Shown here piece after piece: positions 6,168 to 6,294 of a stretch of DNA of 6,294 nt. The notes below the pieces were generated by a model. That model worked only from the letters and a program-made list of their open reading frames with translations, was not told the DNA's origin and searched no databases. The stretch comes from Pseudomonadota bacterium (lineage in GTDB: Bacteria; Pseudomonadota; Gammaproteobacteria; Xanthomonadales; Xanthomonadaceae), in contig JAEWBY010000060.1 in assembly GCA_023390905.1 (NCBI GenBank), forward strand, positions 1 to 6,294, given 5' to 3'. The position numbers and the translations under genes were made by a program. Numbering within the stretch: position 1 is the stretch's first letter; each line of letters opens with the position of its first letter.

Positions 6168-6294
6168 ATGGCCAAGGGTAAGTTCGAGCGCACCAAGCCG
6201 CACGTGAATGTGGGCACGATCGGTCACGTTGACCACGGCAAGACGACGCTGACGGCGGCGCTGACGAAGATCGGCGCGGAGCGTTTTGGCGGCG
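6168..6294 (+). CDS. tuf: Elongation factor Tu, N-terminus (3' partial)
   Basis: EF-Tu delivers aminoacyl-tRNA to the ribosomal A site as a GTP complex. Only the first 42 codons and one base are inside the window. They show MAKGKFERTKPHVNVGTIG followed by the P-loop GHVDHGKT (19-26) and TLTAALTKIGAERFGG, the standard N-terminus in this group. The ATG is preceded by AGGA (6155-6158) with a 9-base spacing, and the gap after fusA is 50 bases, as expected for co-transcription. Many proteobacteria carry two nearly identical tuf genes; this would be the copy in the str operon. Thr codons here are ACG in 5 of 6 cases, unlike the ACC-rich fusA upstream. Confidence 0.97.
   Translation, partial: MAKGKFERTKPHVNVGTIGHVDHGKTTLTAALTKIGAERFGG

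Noticed and set aside
3382..6168. A 928-codon open frame on the - strand opposite rpsG and fusA
   Set aside because: High GC with G/C-ending codons removes stops from the antisense frame. The translation is a low-complexity His/Leu/Arg/Ala/Asp-rich product with no recognisable domain, and the + strand holds two certain genes.
1..6294. Mobile elements, CRISPR arrays, tRNA/rRNA genes or defence genes
   Set aside because: No transposase, regularly spaced repeat, tRNA-like cloverleaf or rRNA sequence was seen. Gene content is a standard housekeeping operon.

Overview
The window is a piece of a bacterial chromosome carrying the classic rpoC-rpsL-rpsG-fusA-tuf block, all on the + strand. The DNA is very GC-rich with strong G/C preference at third codon positions. 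The protein sequences (RpoC tail, EF-G start ARTTPIDRYRN, EF-Tu start) read like Xanthomonadaceae/Lysobacteraceae (Gammaproteobacteria; Lysobacter, Luteimonas or Pseudoxanthomonas type). That placement rests on remembered family sequences, not on a search.

Layout: 1-98 is a short, diverged copy of an internal rpoC segment, joined out of frame near 89-98 to an earlier part of rpoC. The rest of rpoC (beta-prime subunit, C-terminal ~840 residues) runs from there to 2611. The 353-base gap 2612-2964 holds hairpins behind rpoC, a good sigma70-type promoter (2775-2804), an intrinsic-terminator-like hairpin immediately downstream of it, and a structured leader for rpsL. Next come rpsL (S12, 2965-3339), rpsG (S7, 3391-3858), a 129-base gap with two strong hairpins (one of them REP-like, headed by GTAG), fusA (EF-G, best start GTG at 3988, end 6117) and the first 42 codons of tuf (EF-Tu, from 6168, cut by the window end).

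Together the genes encode the catalytic core of transcription and the decoding/translocation machinery: two small-subunit proteins and the two GTPase elongation factors. Gene content is ordinary housekeeping and I see no new multi-gene system. The points worth a second look are the abnormal rpoC join at the left edge (most likely a chimeric sequence) and the alternative RNA structures in the rpsL leader and the rpsG-fusA gap.
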